Assembly: GCA_024741835.1 (NCBI GenBank)
Contig: JAENRP010000129.1
Coordinates: forward strand, 1 to 47,537
Length of the DNA: 47,537 nt
Direction: 5' to 3'
From: Diplocarpon mali
Lineage: Eukaryota > Ascomycota > Leotiomycetes > Helotiales > Drepanopezizaceae
Shown: in pieces, positions 12,079-23,599 of the stretch
Layout of the letters: every line of letters starts with the position of its first letter
How positions within the stretch are numbered: position 1 is the stretch's first letter
Made by a program: the position numbers and the translations under genes
Notes under the pieces: generated by a model
The model's database searches: none
The model's input: the letters and a program-made list of their open reading frames with translations, nothing else
What the model was told of the DNA's origin: nothing

Positions 12079-13027
12079 ATGTCCTCGACCTTCGACCGGC
12101 AGAAGGCGTATGCTCCCCAGGGAGAGGTGTTTGTGAGTTCTCCCCCGAGTTGTAGCGGACCACACGGGTGACGGGTGAGATAGTTTGACGACGGCCGGGA
12201 GGAGGAGCTCGTCCGCTTCGTCACCTCCCAGCCCGAGAGACGGGGCTCCCCGACGGAGGTCCTGCGCGCCATCGACGAATTTGCGCGAACGCAAAAGTAC
12301 CTTATGAACGTGGGCGAGCACAAGGGCCGGATCGTCACCGACCTCATCCAGCGCACCCGGCCCACGGTCATGGTCGAGCTCGGGGGCTACTGCGGCTACT
12401 CCACGATCCTGTTCGCCGCCGCGGTGCGCGCCGCCGGCGGCCAGCGGTACTTCTGCCTGGAGCGCAGCCCCCAGTTCGCGCGCAACATCGAGGAGCTGGT
12501 GGCCTTCGCCGGCCTCGCCGACGTCGTCCGCGTCGTCGTGGGCGCGAGCAGCGCGAGCCTCCGGGCGCTGCACCGCGACGGCCAGCTCGCCCGCATCGAC
12601 CTGATGTTCCTGGACCACTACAAGCCGGCCTACACCAGCGACCTGAAGCTCTGCGAGTCGCTCGGCCTCGTCGCCGCGGGCACCACGCTGGCGGCCGACA
12701 ATGTCGTCGCGCCCGGGAACCCGCCGTACCTGCGCTACGTCCGCAGCAGCGTGCAGGAGAAGCGCCACGCCCTCGCGCGCGGCGGCGAGCCCGACACCCA
12801 GGACTTCCCCGGGCGCTCGGCGACGCAGTACGGCGACGTGGAGGCGCTGAGCACCGAGGTGGAGGGCAACCCGAACCTCATCTACCGCAGCCAGCTCATC
12901 GACAGTTGGGAGCCATCGGGCGTGCCGGTGAGTCGGTCCGGTGTCGCGTGGGTGCTGCCGCCGAAGCTGATCTCTCCTGTAGGACGCCGTCGAAGTGACG
13001 GTCTGCGTAGGCGAGGAGAGTGTATAG
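12079..13027 (+). CDS. Catechol-type O-methyltransferase
   Basis: Three exons, 12079-12132, 12184-12927 and 12983-13027, give 843 nt and 280 residues. Both introns start GTGAGT, end TAG and keep the frame. The SAM-binding glycine motif is VELGGYCGYS (about 82-91). The Mg and catalytic residues of catechol O-methyltransferase fit by spacing: Asp162 and Lys165 in MFLDHYKPAY, and Asp190-Asn191 in AADNVV, the same 3- and 28-residue intervals as in the rat enzyme. It methylates one oxygen of vicinal hydroxyls in a Mg-dependent reaction. Its position between the cyclase and the ATP-grasp ligase suggests it methylates demethyl-4-deoxygadusol to 4-deoxygadusol, but catechol-type enzymes are common in fungi and it could act on something else. 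The short first exon was chosen because the start MSSTFDRQKAYAPQGEVF matches my memory of the N-terminus of fungal relatives. Confidence 0.88.
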
Positions 13028-14565
13028 AGGATGTGGGGGAGTTTGTGTCATTCGGGCTCAGAGACGCGGTAGAAGCTGCGAGAGATCACTACCTCGGTCT
13101 CGTCTGTAAAGTTACGTGTCGACCGCGTGATTCGCGGCGAACAGGATCTGAATCGGAACCTCCTCCGCTCGACCGGCAGACAGCTCGCTCGCACCGAGCA
13201 CTTGGGAGAAAAGTAGTTTTGAACCTTGGCAGATATTCTTCTTGGATACTACAACGAACAGATCACGGTGCAATCATACACGAGCTTTTTGCAGTGCCCA
13301 GAATTGCCAACGTCCACGACGAGTAGACTTGAGAGTCTGCACGTATGCGTTTGATTGACAGAACCGAATAATACTCGGCTACGGGATGTAAGCAGTAAAA
13401 GAACCGAGGATCACTCTATGATGATAAACCAGTCTTTTCTATCCCCTTGAGAAAATAAGTAGCCGCAAACGTTTTCACGGGTATCGTTCCTGGGCAGCAC
13501 TACTAAGAGATAACCTTTTCGTAGTACATTGAACCCACAGAGTATGGGATGCCGATTTTTACATGCGAAGAAGGTACACGCGATAGGATGTAGTTGAAAG
13601 CTCCAATTGGCCATGTGAAAAGCCCGCGGTACAACTTCTCATAAATCACTGGCCCTTATCTTTAAAGCTGTATAGTAGTAAGGTTCTATAGCGTAGCTTG
13701 CTTTCAAGTACGGAGACTAGAATTGGGAATATCCTTCTCGGCTGAAATATTGAATAACAGTCTTTTGGATCACTGATACTTGATAAGTTAGGAGATAAGT
13801 ATCACAGAAGTTGATCGGTATATTCTTGAGAGGTGTAATCGAATATTGCTGGACGGAAATACACGACCTGTGTCCAGCACTGGGGAAAACAAGGAAACCC
13901 AACCGTCTCATAGATGTGTGGTGGAGTAATCAAGTGAGGCATGACTCTGCGACGACACCGAAGCTATTCAAGGCACCGTCGACAACGTCCGCGGACATGT
14001 CGTGGTATCCTTGAATCACAGAACCGAGACGATCGCTGCGAAGCGCACGGAGCGACCGGCGTCTTGCGGTGACCGGTCAGAAGCTGCTAGACACGAGCCC
14101 TCCGGCCCTCCGGCCCCACGAAGCGCACGATGTCACTGCTCATGTTGCCCTGAGTGCTTGCGTCGAGCTGTCAAATCAGGGAGATCTCCAAGTGGTGAGC
14201 AGAAGCATGTCAAGATTATCCAAGTATAAACCGAGCCCCCCCAAGTAGGGAGCCTCCGCGGGTCACTTCAGGGGCTAATTACATAAGCAGGATCTGAGAG
14301 CCTGAGGCTCCTCACTGCGCAACAGCTTTCGGCGGCAGTGCATATCTCGGCGTGATTCATCCTAATCTGGACCAGACGGAGGGATAATTCTCACACGTGG
14401 TTCGAGAAAACATGAGCCCACTCTCGACATGATGACGTCGCTAACCTCAAGTTATGGAGCACTAGCACTAGCCGCCCTTGTTTTATGCAACTCGGACTTC
14501 ACCTCCTACACATCTTCTGCCATCGGCCACATCTGCGACGATGCTCCGTCCAGGCCAACGTCACG
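13028..14565. other. Intergenic region before ATP-grasp gene
   Basis: No gene is supported. Short ORFs on both strands lack motifs. The region just before 14566 must hold the promoter of the ATP-grasp gene; two CGGAC/CCGG-rich clusters occur near 14040-14130, but no defined site can be named. Confidence 0.45.
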
Positions 14566-16065
14566 ATGCCTCTCACTGCTCGCTCTCCCATCTACTTGCA
14601 TCTCTTGCAGAACCTGTCCTTGATAGCGCTGGCCGCGTGTTGCGCGCCTCTCTGCACCCTCATCGCCGTGTCGAGCTGGTTCCTCTCGCCCTATACCCGG
14701 CGGACAGGGCAGATCGGGCGCCAGCGACAGTGGCGAGAGCTGCACGCGCCACAGTCTCGCCGCACTGTGCTGGTTACCGGGGTGGGGATGAGTAAAGGAC
14801 TCGCCATTGCTCGCGCGTTCTATCGATCCGGCCACGATGTGGTCGGCGCCGATTTCGAGCCGTACGGCGTCCCCGTCTGCGGGAGGTTCTCGCTCGCCCT
14901 GAGGAGATTCTACAAACTAGATCAGCCTGGGCAATCGTCGGGCAGCTCCGACTATGTCCACAGGCTCGTGCACATCATCCGGGCGGAAAACGTCGATCTA
15001 TGGGTTAGCTGTTCTGGAGTCGCGTCAGCTGTAGAGGACGGCAGAGCCGCCGAGGCAGTCGAGACGTTGACCAACTGCAAGGCAGTCCAGTTTGGCGTGG
15101 CAATGACGAGCCTCTTGCACGAGAAACACTCGTTCGTCGAGAACACCGTGAAGCTGGGATTGAACGTGCCCGACACCCACCTCATCACATCTCTCGGCGA
15201 GGCCATGGGTATCTTGCACCAAGACTCTGCGCCGCCGGCGAACAAGCAGTTTATCATGAAGAGCGTCGGACTGGACGACTCGATCCGGGCGGACATGACT
15301 CTCCTTCCCTTCCCGAGTCGCGAGAAGACACAGAACCACCTCAGGAGACTGCAGCCATCTCCCTCGCGGCCATTTGTCCTGCAGCAGTTCATCAAGGGTC
15401 CGGAGTTCTGTACTCACTCCCTGGTCGTGAGAGGCCGAGTGCTTGCGTTCACGGCGTGTGAATCTGCCGAGCTCTTGATGCACTACAGATCTTTGCCCTC
15501 CTCGTCCACCGTGTTCAGAGCGATGCTGGAGTACACTCAGGCGTATGCTGAGAAGATGGGCGGGCGGATGACGGGTCATTTCTCCATGGACTTCCTCTTG
15601 GACGAGCATAAGGCCGGCTCTGATCCGAAAAAGAGTATCTACCCTATCGAGTGTAATCCCCGAGCGCACACGGCGGTTGTGCTCTTCGCCGAAGAGAGCC
15701 TGCAGCTGGCAGACGCCTATCTCGCTGTCCTCGATCATGACGGAGATCACGACACCAGCAAGATCGTCATACCGGAATCCAGAATCGGCTACTACTGGAT
15801 CGGGCATGACTTGGTAGCCCGCGTTATCCTGCCGCTCCTGTCTTTTGTGAGCTTGAAGACCGGTGTTTCCCAGCTGAGGAGAAACTGGACGGAGTTCGTC
15901 GATCATGTATTTTCCTGGCAGGACGGCACCTACGAGCTCTGGGACCCGTGGCCAGCCTGGGCGCTGTACTGCGTTTACTGGCCGGGAATATTTGCGGCAT
16001 GTATCCTGACCCGGCGGAAGTGGAGCCGGTGCAACGTGAGCACGACAAAGGTGTTTAATTGTTGA
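14566..16065 (+). CDS. MysC-type ATP-grasp amino-acid ligase, membrane-anchored
   Basis: A single exon gives 499 residues from the ATG at 14566. An in-frame upstream ATG at 14485 would add 27 residues, but the later start places a hydrophobic segment right at the N-terminus (about 10-38), likely a membrane anchor. A Rossmann-like start VLVTGVGMSKG follows (about 68-78). The ATP-grasp part has KSVGLDDSIRAD, FVLQQFIKGPEFCTHS and the Mg/ATP-binding PIECNPRAHTAV (Glu362, Asn364). The EFCTHS and ECNPR motifs fit the enzyme that activates 4-deoxygadusol with ATP and couples it to an amino acid (glycine in cyanobacteria) to give a mycosporine. The C-terminal third is also hydrophobic in parts (WPAWALYCVYWPGIF). 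The amino acid used here cannot be read from the sequence. Codon use and GC content match the methyltransferase gene. Confidence 0.87.
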   Translation: MPLTARSPIYLHLLQNLSLIALAACCAPLCTLIAVSSWFLSPYTRRTGQIGRQRQWRELHAPQSRRTVLVTGVGMSKGLAIARAFYRSGHDVVGADFEPYGVPVCGRFSLALRRFYKLDQPGQSSGSSDYVHRLVHIIRAENVDLWVSCSGVASAVEDGRAAEAVETLTNCKAVQFGVAMTSLLHEKHSFVENTVKLGLNVPDTHLITSLGEAMGILHQDSAPPANKQFIMKSVGLDDSIRADMTLLPFPSREKTQNHLRRLQPSPSRPFVLQQFIKGPEFCTHSLVVRGRVLAFTACESAELLMHYRSLPSSSTVFRAMLEYTQAYAEKMGGRMTGHFSMDFLLDEHKAGSDPKKSIYPIECNPRAHTAVVLFAEESLQLADAYLAVLDHDGDHDTSKIVIPESRIGYYWIGHDLVARVILPLLSFVSLKTGVSQLRRNWTEFVDHVFSWQDGTYELWDPWPAWALYCVYWPGIFAACILTRRKWSRCNVSTTKVFNC

Positions 16066-18767
16066 AATAAGCTTCCGCAGGACCTGCCCAGTCTTGGATC
16101 GGATATCAAGTTGGCTGATGGTAGCAAGCTCCGTGATTCTCAACCAGATGTAGCGGATCTGCGTCTTGAATAGCTCGGATCCGTACTTGGGGCTGTTGAG
16201 CCTCGTGTGACAATATCTCCTGGATTTTTCTCGGTGCTCAGCCATTTCGAGCCATTCAGTCCAACCAAAGGAAAAGAAAATAAAGGTTCCTCGGAACTTG
16301 GTATATTCGTCTCTGGATGGGTACAGCATATACTTCTACCTGCTCAATCACCTCTGGTTTGTGTTCATATTAATCGCTGTTATGAATGCCGGCTTGCAAA
16401 TTCACCTAGAACTTATGATATCCTACACATTACACATACGTAATTTGCATTATACATGAATAGCACCTGTCATAGAACCCTCAGTGTCTTTTGTAACACA
16501 CTTTAACTGGAACGCTAGGGCCATTATCAGCTCATGGCGTATTAGGGACCAAGATACTAACAATCCTGTGTACCCAAGATGAACCCAGCATCAGAAAATA
16601 GTACTAGGCGTTATCAAACAGATCAAAACGTCACATTATGCTCTAGCGATAGCGACAACCTTGCCAAATCACGCAAACGGAAAGGGGGCTTGTCTTAAAC
16701 TCTGATGGCATATGCTGAACCTGTCGCTTGTTTGTTTTGTTTTACTTTGTCTTACTTATAAACATGATCGCAGTGCGACATGTTTAGAGGACTTTCGAGT
16801 ATCCCTAGGGCCTTGGTGGCATTAGAAGAGTTTTGCTTTGCATAGTGTTGTACTTAGCTGGAATGTTCTGCCGTTTTGGGAGGCAAGGGGAGGGCAGATA
16901 ACAAGGGGACTTTTTCCTAAAGAGATGCTAGCAGATAGGGATATAACATGTCAGCTCTTGGCTGTCAACATGTAGATATGCGTATATATCTGCGTGCGTA
17001 TATACGTATGCGTCTATATGAAGATAACCACTGCTTGGATACCAAACACGGCTCCTGCTCTTGCCTCACAAGCCTATCAGGCTCTTCCCCCCCTGGGAGT
17101 AGCAGACCCAAGGGCTTGCGAAAGTCTATGGCCGGCTTGGATAGTATAAGCCAGGCGGGTGGGTATAGGAGGGGCTGGGAATCCACTGTGCATAGATAGG
17201 GGACTAGGCTCTTGAGAAAGCGAGCTGTATTATATGTGCTGTATGCATGCGGGTGAGTCTTTCTTGCGGGGGGGTTGGGCCTGGTGCATGATCAGATTAG
17301 TTGCCATTTGCTGTTAAGATGTGCATGGGAATATGTATTCATAGGTAGTTTGTTGTTTGTTGTGTATATGTGTATATGTGTATATATCTAGAGATGGTTG
17401 CATTAGTGGAGAGCGACGCGGCTAGTTTAAAGGTATGGGACAAGGTTTTTGCTTGGAGCTTGGATCATGGTAGGGACTATTTCCTTCTTTTACTATTCAT
17501 TTTGAGCTTTATCAGGAAGAGAGCGTGCAACGAGTACGAGAGTGGGAGGGGTTTAAGCCATTCAGTTGTAAGAGATCCTCATTCTCGTAAGCAATCAAAC
17601 TTCATGAAGGGCTAAATGCACTGCAACTGATACTTTATCGCTTTCTCGGGATGTGATATATGTACAGAGACTTCTTTTGAAATATAAGAGATTCAGATAC
17701 TGTGATTCGAAGAGTACTGTTGGCACGAGATATGTGGAAGATTTGATGATTTGGCTGGCTATGGAAAAATTCAAAAGCCCAACACACGACGAGACTGCTC
17801 TATTTCTACCAAGGGGGGGTGTGTAATTAAGGGTGTAGCTGAAGCTTTGGAAGATTGTAGACAGTGTTTCCGGATTCTGTAGCTCTACTAAGAGCTAGAT
17901 GACAAGTGAAAAGTATACAAATGTTAAGTGTGGTACTTGACATAAACCATAGCTGTCCAAGGGATGGCTATAGTGGGCGCGACTTGGTATAATATCTTCT
18001 TTGAGAGATGGCTGGTCAACTTTTGCTTTGAAAGCTTTATAGGCTTGGGCGTTTGTCCTAGGATTTGGAGTTTAGGAAGACTTTACAAATAACTTCACTC
18101 GTTTTACCTCCTCTCTTTGAGGCTTATAACCTGTGAAAGTATAGTCATGTAGCTATAGATACATTTAATAACTAACATATTTACACCTCCCTCGGCTCTT
18201 GAGCTGTATCCTACTTTTTATTACTATATATGTATATCTGTGTTTGTTGATTGGCAGCTGCAAAGGATATATAAAAAAAGCTAAGGCCATTCCAAATGAA
18301 CAAGAAATGCTTTTTTGTGAATTTATACTCAGTTTATGATTCCTTGAATCTTCTTATCAGCAAAGGCTCCCCCCTTTCTTCCTTTACCTTATAAAAATTG
18401 TGGTGAAAGGTGAGTCGATACTATGCAAGTGGATGGTAGAGGGTCACAAGTATACTCTTGCTCACTACCGGGAACACAGATTGACTAAACAATTGGAGCA
18501 GCAAGCGAGACTCAATGGTACTTCCAGAGTCGTCGCCTAGCCTCCTTGTACTTCTTCTAATTCTGACAAGCTGTCAATCATCAACATTTCAGCGTCTTAG
18601 GAAATCACACTGAACACAGACAGCTCCAACACATTCAAAATTACTACTCAAACAGCCGCCGAGCACGAGAAACCATTAAGCTTTGGACTCCTTGGGCAGT
18701 TCTATTGGCCTCTGTACTCGACTGCAACAATTGTCGAGACCAATCGGCGCCTCAACAAGAACCGCAC
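16066..18767. other. AT-rich intergenic region
   Basis: No supported gene. The stretch has short TGTATA/TATATG alternations near 16975-17010 and 17360-17390 and isolated ORFs under 85 codons with no motif. I see nothing else in it. Confidence 0.5.
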
Positions 18768-19295
18768 ATGGATAGCCTCAAGCACGCTGTTCAAAGATCG
18801 ACCTCCTCGGCCAGCACGACCGTCGCGAGGCAAATAACCCTACCGCCACCATGCGAGCACATCTACCACAGACAGGCCCTCATCTCCCCCCTCCCGCTAA
18901 TCTACATCTCGCCCAACACCTCCCTCCGACCCTCCACCCTCGCCAGACTCTCCCGCTCCCTCGACGACCTCGGCGCCCGGCGCGCCCGCACACCGTTCCT
19001 GGGCCGCGACGTCGCCCAGCTGCGCGGAGAGCTGGAGCAGGGCATGAGCAGCGAGCGGAGGAAGATCGTGTACTTCTACGTCCTGAGCCTGCAGGACGCG
19101 CGCAAGAGAGCTGCGACGGAGTTGTGGCTGTCTCGGTACAAGGGTTTCAGTATGGGTGGGAATGGCAGGCTGGACTTTGGCTTGGAAATTCAGACGTGGA
19201 ATGGGGCGGGGGGGAGTGGGAGTGGGAGTGTGATGGGAGACCTGGAGAGAGTGCGTAGGGGGAAGCTGGGAGCAGGTAGATGTGCTGTTATGTAA
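18768..19295 (+). CDS. Small hypothetical protein with CaaX C-terminus
   Basis: An ORF of 175 residues from the ATG at 18768; a longer reading would need a non-ATG start. I do not recognise a family. The middle (about 55-150) has the better-conserved look: a hydrophobic LISPLPLIYISP segment, a basic Arg-rich helix SLDDLGARRARTPF, GRDVAQLRGELEQG, then KIVYFYVLSLQDARKRAATELWLSRYKGF. The last four residues, Cys-Ala-Val-Met, form a CaaX box; a C-terminal Met favours farnesylation, so the protein may be attached to membranes. The Gly/Ser stretch before the end is coded by a G-rich repeat. It is GC-rich against AT-rich flanks, which supports real coding. An alternative reading in the +2 frame (18851-19258) looks like a shadow. 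Confidence 0.6.
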   Translation: MDSLKHAVQRSTSSASTTVARQITLPPPCEHIYHRQALISPLPLIYISPNTSLRPSTLARLSRSLDDLGARRARTPFLGRDVAQLRGELEQGMSSERRKIVYFYVLSLQDARKRAATELWLSRYKGFSMGGNGRLDFGLEIQTWNGAGGSGSGSVMGDLERVRRGKLGAGRCAVM

Positions 19296-22156
19296 ACATG
19301 CTTTTTCGTGTGAGGGGCTGGGGGGATATATGTTCGGCGCGTTGGCTTTGAGATGTTCCTTAGACACTCGTTACCGGTAGAGAGCGAGGATTTCTTCAGG
19401 GATTTGATGGAGAAGAAAAAACAGCATAGTACAGTTTTCTATATACGCAGTCTCTGCTTCCACGTACCTCGTTGGCTTAGATAGTATCACCAGGTATTGA
19501 AGAATACCATCATTTGATTGCCAGGAGTCGCATGAGCTCTTAAGCATCACTGAAATTATAATAGTCTATTTCACCCTAGTCTTGGCCTTGTGTATAGTTG
19601 CTTCGTTGACTCCAGCTAGTATCCATATCTCTCATCCCCTAGTCTACCACGTCAGGCATATCACTCATAGCAAAACGAAATAGATTTCATACCCTCCACA
19701 AAATTCCACAGCCTCTCCTCTACGCCTCCGCAAATCAATGCTGACAAACCGTAACGGCCCAAGCTAAACACCCTTATCCTATACTTTCAGATTCGAGACG
19801 TATATCTTCACACTTTTCACGTCTTCGAGTCGCTGGGCGCTACTTGGCTGAGATTTTAGACAGTAGGAAACCTGGTCGTGGCGATGTCTCCAAATTTGAC
19901 ATGGATTCAGGAGTGGGGAGGGGGTGCGCAAGTATACAGCCTTGGGGATAGTCTTGCGATTCTCCCTTGTCCGGCCTTCACGCTGATACAACCTCCTGAA
20001 ACAGCAGTTCTAAAAGGAGCAGAGCGGATGTCATCATAAAAGTAAGATTGGATAACAGGTGCTGCACTAGTGGAAGTGACAGAGGTTTGGAAATGTGCTG
20101 CTATACTTTTACTACAGTCACTAGTAGTCGCCGGTGATGTTATTAAAGAAACAAAGGGGAAAACACAACAAGAGGAGGGTCTTCGAAAGAACCACAACAA
20201 AAGAGGAAGCACTATAATCGGGCAAGCCTTGAGGAAGAGTTGGGAACAATACTCAAGTTGGAGGCGTATTCGGATGTTGTTGGGTACCTGGTTTCTAAAG
20301 TACATCATAGGTCTGGTATTTATCCTTCGTCCAGCAAATGCCAATCATATGACTTCCTGTCACGTGATATATTCGATTCAGCCCTCTTCAATACTTGCCC
20401 AAGACATAAAGAGAATAGCTATTAGCTAAGGTATAAGATACATTTTTGACTAAATGAACCAAGCTTTTTTATAATTATAATAATATATAAGTAAACCTAA
20501 GGAGCTCTTATATCATATTCCCCGCATATTTAACCTAGATAAAGCGTTTTCCGCTTATATTACATAGTTTAGAATCAAAATAATACGTTGGAAGAAAGAT
20601 ACGTAGCTGTATTGACTTAAGTATAATGAGAATATAAAAATACACTTAACAGCACCGAGTTTTACATCCTTCGTTGACTCGCGACAAGCAAGCCTGAAGC
20701 TTAAATAAGTCCAAATGTCAATATAATAATGTAATATGAAATGATACCAGAAAGATCTGTAGGCACCTAAGCCTCGCTTCATCACCACTTACTTACCCAG
20801 GTCCATACAGCTAGGGTACCTGGAAGCTCTTAAGTCTACGCATACCTATACCTAACTCTTCTAATATTTACTCTAGCAACGTGACAACCTTTTTGACTGA
20901 GCGAAATTCCGTTTTGCATGATAGCGCTGGCTCTAAGATGCCCGATGAAGCCGTAGCTGTGCGACGGCGGGCGATGTTCGGCTTGTTAACTTGAACATCT
21001 AGAGACTCGCTGCTCCTGCTCCACAGATCATAGAAGCTCTACGACTTCGGGTGGAGACTGAGTTCAGGTGCAGACTAGCAGGTAAACTCATGGAAGGACT
21101 GTTAGTAGAGGGATTCTTGAGATGCACATTTCTACTTGCCGATGCTCCGAAGTCTGCTGCCGAGTTGCGCAGCAGCTAGATTCACGGGGAAAGGGACGGA
21201 GCGGAGAATATGCCTTGAAATAAAGCATGTTGTTATCGGCCTCTTGGGGACTCAAGGCGCATTCAAGATCTGCAAGTCATTAGGGCTGCACTCTTGCGCT
21301 GGCTCTACACAGCCGGTGAGCTGTAGATGGTGACATCTTGGGCACCCCGAGACAGTAGAACTCGTGTCAACTTCTATTTTCTATCAAGAAGATGCTGGAT
21401 TGCCCGCATTATATTTGTTATCTTGAACCCAGTCTGCTATTCCAGAGCTATCGAGCTCGTCAAGTAATCTACCTCGTCTCATCTTGAAAAGTATAATTCA
21501 ATCTAATCCAATACGATCCATTACCCCGCCTCCCTCCATCTTGCTTATTCTTTCCTCTTTGAGAAATGGGCATGTACGTGAATAAAAACAAGATGTTACT
21601 GTCGCCAGGTCTGAAGAATAGCCGGTATTTATAGAGGTATCAGAATAGTACAATTGCAACCCGCTCAAGTAGGGGTCAGTTGGGTTTTGAGCGGAATAAA
21701 TAGCCTGTGTTGATTGTCTACCTACCTACCCACCTACCCTCAACATATCTATTTCATTTCTACCTCAGTTCTCCTTTACCTCGTACTCACCTTACAAAGA
21801 CTTACCGGCTGCTTAGCATGATTAAGAGAAATCCGCCTTCTACTGTACTACGAACGAGGAAGCGCAATAAGTCAAGACATATGTGGTAGAATGCGATATA
21901 AGTAAGTGGAAAGCTACGTAAAACGGAGGGTATATAGATCGTCAGCACCGTGTTAGACGGACAAGTAAGCATCCAAAACATCCGCGTGCAGAAATACATC
22001 AAAACACCAATATCAACAAAATCCCTGCGCATCAAGCACACGCCCATAGCTGATTCGAAATTGCAGCATTCACTCTCTCTTTTCGGCTCCTCCCATGCCC
22101 TAACCCTAATATGAATAACCAAGGCTCTTTATAATAGGACCCAGTCCGACTCGGCC
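19296..22156. other. Intergenic region, no supported gene
   Basis: Short ORFs at 19907-20344 (minus) and 20070-20429 (plus) overlap each other, lack motifs and have no convincing splice extension. A roughly 63-bp sequence at 21613-21675 is related to one at 34148-34211. The remainder is AT-rich with no visible structure. Confidence 0.45.
21613..21675. repeat. Dispersed 63-bp motif, copy 1
   Basis: It begins GAAGAATAGCCGGT and ends CGCTCAAGTAGGGG, closely matching both ends of 34148-34211 in the same orientation. On the minus strand it reads CCCCTACTTGAGCG, then a CTATAAATA TATA-like box, then CCGGCTATTC. It could be a shared promoter module or the remains of a repeat. Confidence 0.5.
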
Positions 22157-22441
22157 CTACTTATCGCGAATACCCAACTCCAGCGTCCCACCGCCAGCCA
22201 TCTTCGCGCCGGTAAACGTGCAGTCTCCATAGACGCTGCCGCCAAAGGTCCCGCGGAGAGTCTGGCCTCTGGGTCCGCAGAACGTGATGCTGTACAGGTC
22301 GGCGTCGGCGGTGTCCACACCGCGCTGGCGGTAGCGATAGTTCCACGTCGGATGCTGGGCCGAGGGCTGCGTCGTCGCGCCGAGATAGAAGGTTTTTGGC
22401 GTCGGGCCGTCGTGCTGTTGGTCGTCGTCGTGGTGGTGGTG

Positions 22442-22472
<31 letters not shown>

Positions 22473-23599
22473 TGGTATAGGCAGTCGCACTCGTCTGCAC
22501 CGCTCGAGCTTGCTGAGCTTCGATCGTTACCAGATCCTCCATGCTGGCGTGCGTCCACGTCGTCCAGCTCGACATTTTCATCCTCGTCGTTATCATCACT
22601 GTCCAGCTGGGCACCCTGCTGCCGCTCGAAGCAGAAAACGCCGGTGACGAGGCCGAAGTCAAAGGCCGCCAACATCTGCAGCCCCGTGCGTGTGCGCTGC
22701 TGGTATATCCTCAGCGTCAGGTCCTCCACACTCCATCCCTCCTCGATGTGTGGGCAGCTCACTCTCCACAGTCCACACACGTCCCAGTTCCATCCCTTGG
22801 ATCTCGCGACCTCTTTCTCTTCGGCGGTCTCGGGCTGCTGCGCCAGCTTGGCCGTCTTCTTCTTCCTCCGCAACAGCAGCTGGCCCTCTTGCTGCTCGCG
22901 CTCGAGCCGCTGGCTCTCTCGCTCAATCGTCCGCACCTTGTCGGTGACTATGCCTCGGTCCTGGCCGATCACCACCCAGTACCTCGCCATGTGCAGTGCC
23001 GCGTCGCCATCCGCCGGCGCATGCGTATATTCGCAGCTCAAGCCCAGCTCCGCCGCCGTCGCCTGGATATTCCTGACAAAGCACGTGCTCAGCAGCACGT
23101 ACGGCTTCCTCTCCCCCTCCGGGAATGCCTCCTCCAGATACCTCCTCGGGTCCTTGGCCGCCTTCTCCTCGTCCGACATGTTATTCACCCAATCGTTCTC
23201 CCGTGCCTCCGCGTTCTTCCTGCGGAAAATCCGACGAGCTCGCTCCAGCAGCCGCAGTATGTTGCCCGCGACGGGCTCCTCCTCGTGGCCCCGGAGATTG
23301 TCCTGCAAGTCGGCGACGGTGCCTTCTGAGCTCAAGCCCCGGAACAGACACTGCGCCGCCCACCAGGCCTTGGGCTTGCGGTGTCGCGGGTACCGGGTCA
23401 CCACCGAGCTCTCTCGCCTGCTTCCCGCCGGCGAAGGGTCGAGGATGGGGAGATGTCGCGCAACGTTTTTGGAGTACCGGTGGCCGTGGAAGTCCAGCTG
23501 GTAGCCGTCGTACGAGAAGACTCCAGCCTCGCTCCTCACGAAGATGTGGCGGACGGGCGGGTCGCAGGTGTCGTCTTCTGAGTCGGACTCGGAGGCCAT
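22157..23599 (-). CDS. Conserved fungal hypothetical protein with Asp/His tract
   Basis: A single-exon ORF of 480 residues from an ATG at 23599. The frame stays open upstream to 24001, but the acidic start MASESDSEDD looks like a true N-terminus. No catalytic motif is recognised. The N-terminal part (about 15-140) has HIFVRSEAGVFSYDGYQLD and KAWWAAQCLFRGL. A charged Lys/Glu/Gln-rich segment at about 245-285 is probably a coiled coil. The C-terminal part has WNWDVCGLWRVSCP, LQMLAAFDFGLVTGVFCFE and, at the end, HPTWNYRYRQRG and LYSITFCGPRGQTLRGTFGG, a pattern I associate with widespread uncharacterised fungal proteins. Between these lies a low-complexity run of eight Asp, four His and three Asp residues from a GTC/GTG microsatellite. 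No nearby gene suggests a role. Long ORFs on the opposite strand are shadows. Confidence 0.8.

Noticed and set aside
11941..12768. 275-codon minus-strand ORF over the methyltransferase
   Set aside because: It is a shadow of the methyltransferase exon, which has clear catalytic motifs on the plus strand.
15025..16329. 434-codon minus-strand ORF opposite the ATP-grasp gene
   Set aside because: No motif is visible and it lies antisense to a recognised enzyme.
20070..20429. 119-codon plus-strand ORF
   Set aside because: It overlaps an equally long minus-strand ORF; neither has motifs or GC content like the real genes.
22470..23504. 344-codon plus-strand ORF, Ser-rich
   Set aside because: It is antisense to the 480-residue hypothetical gene, and the Ser runs mirror its acidic and Gln/Glu codons.
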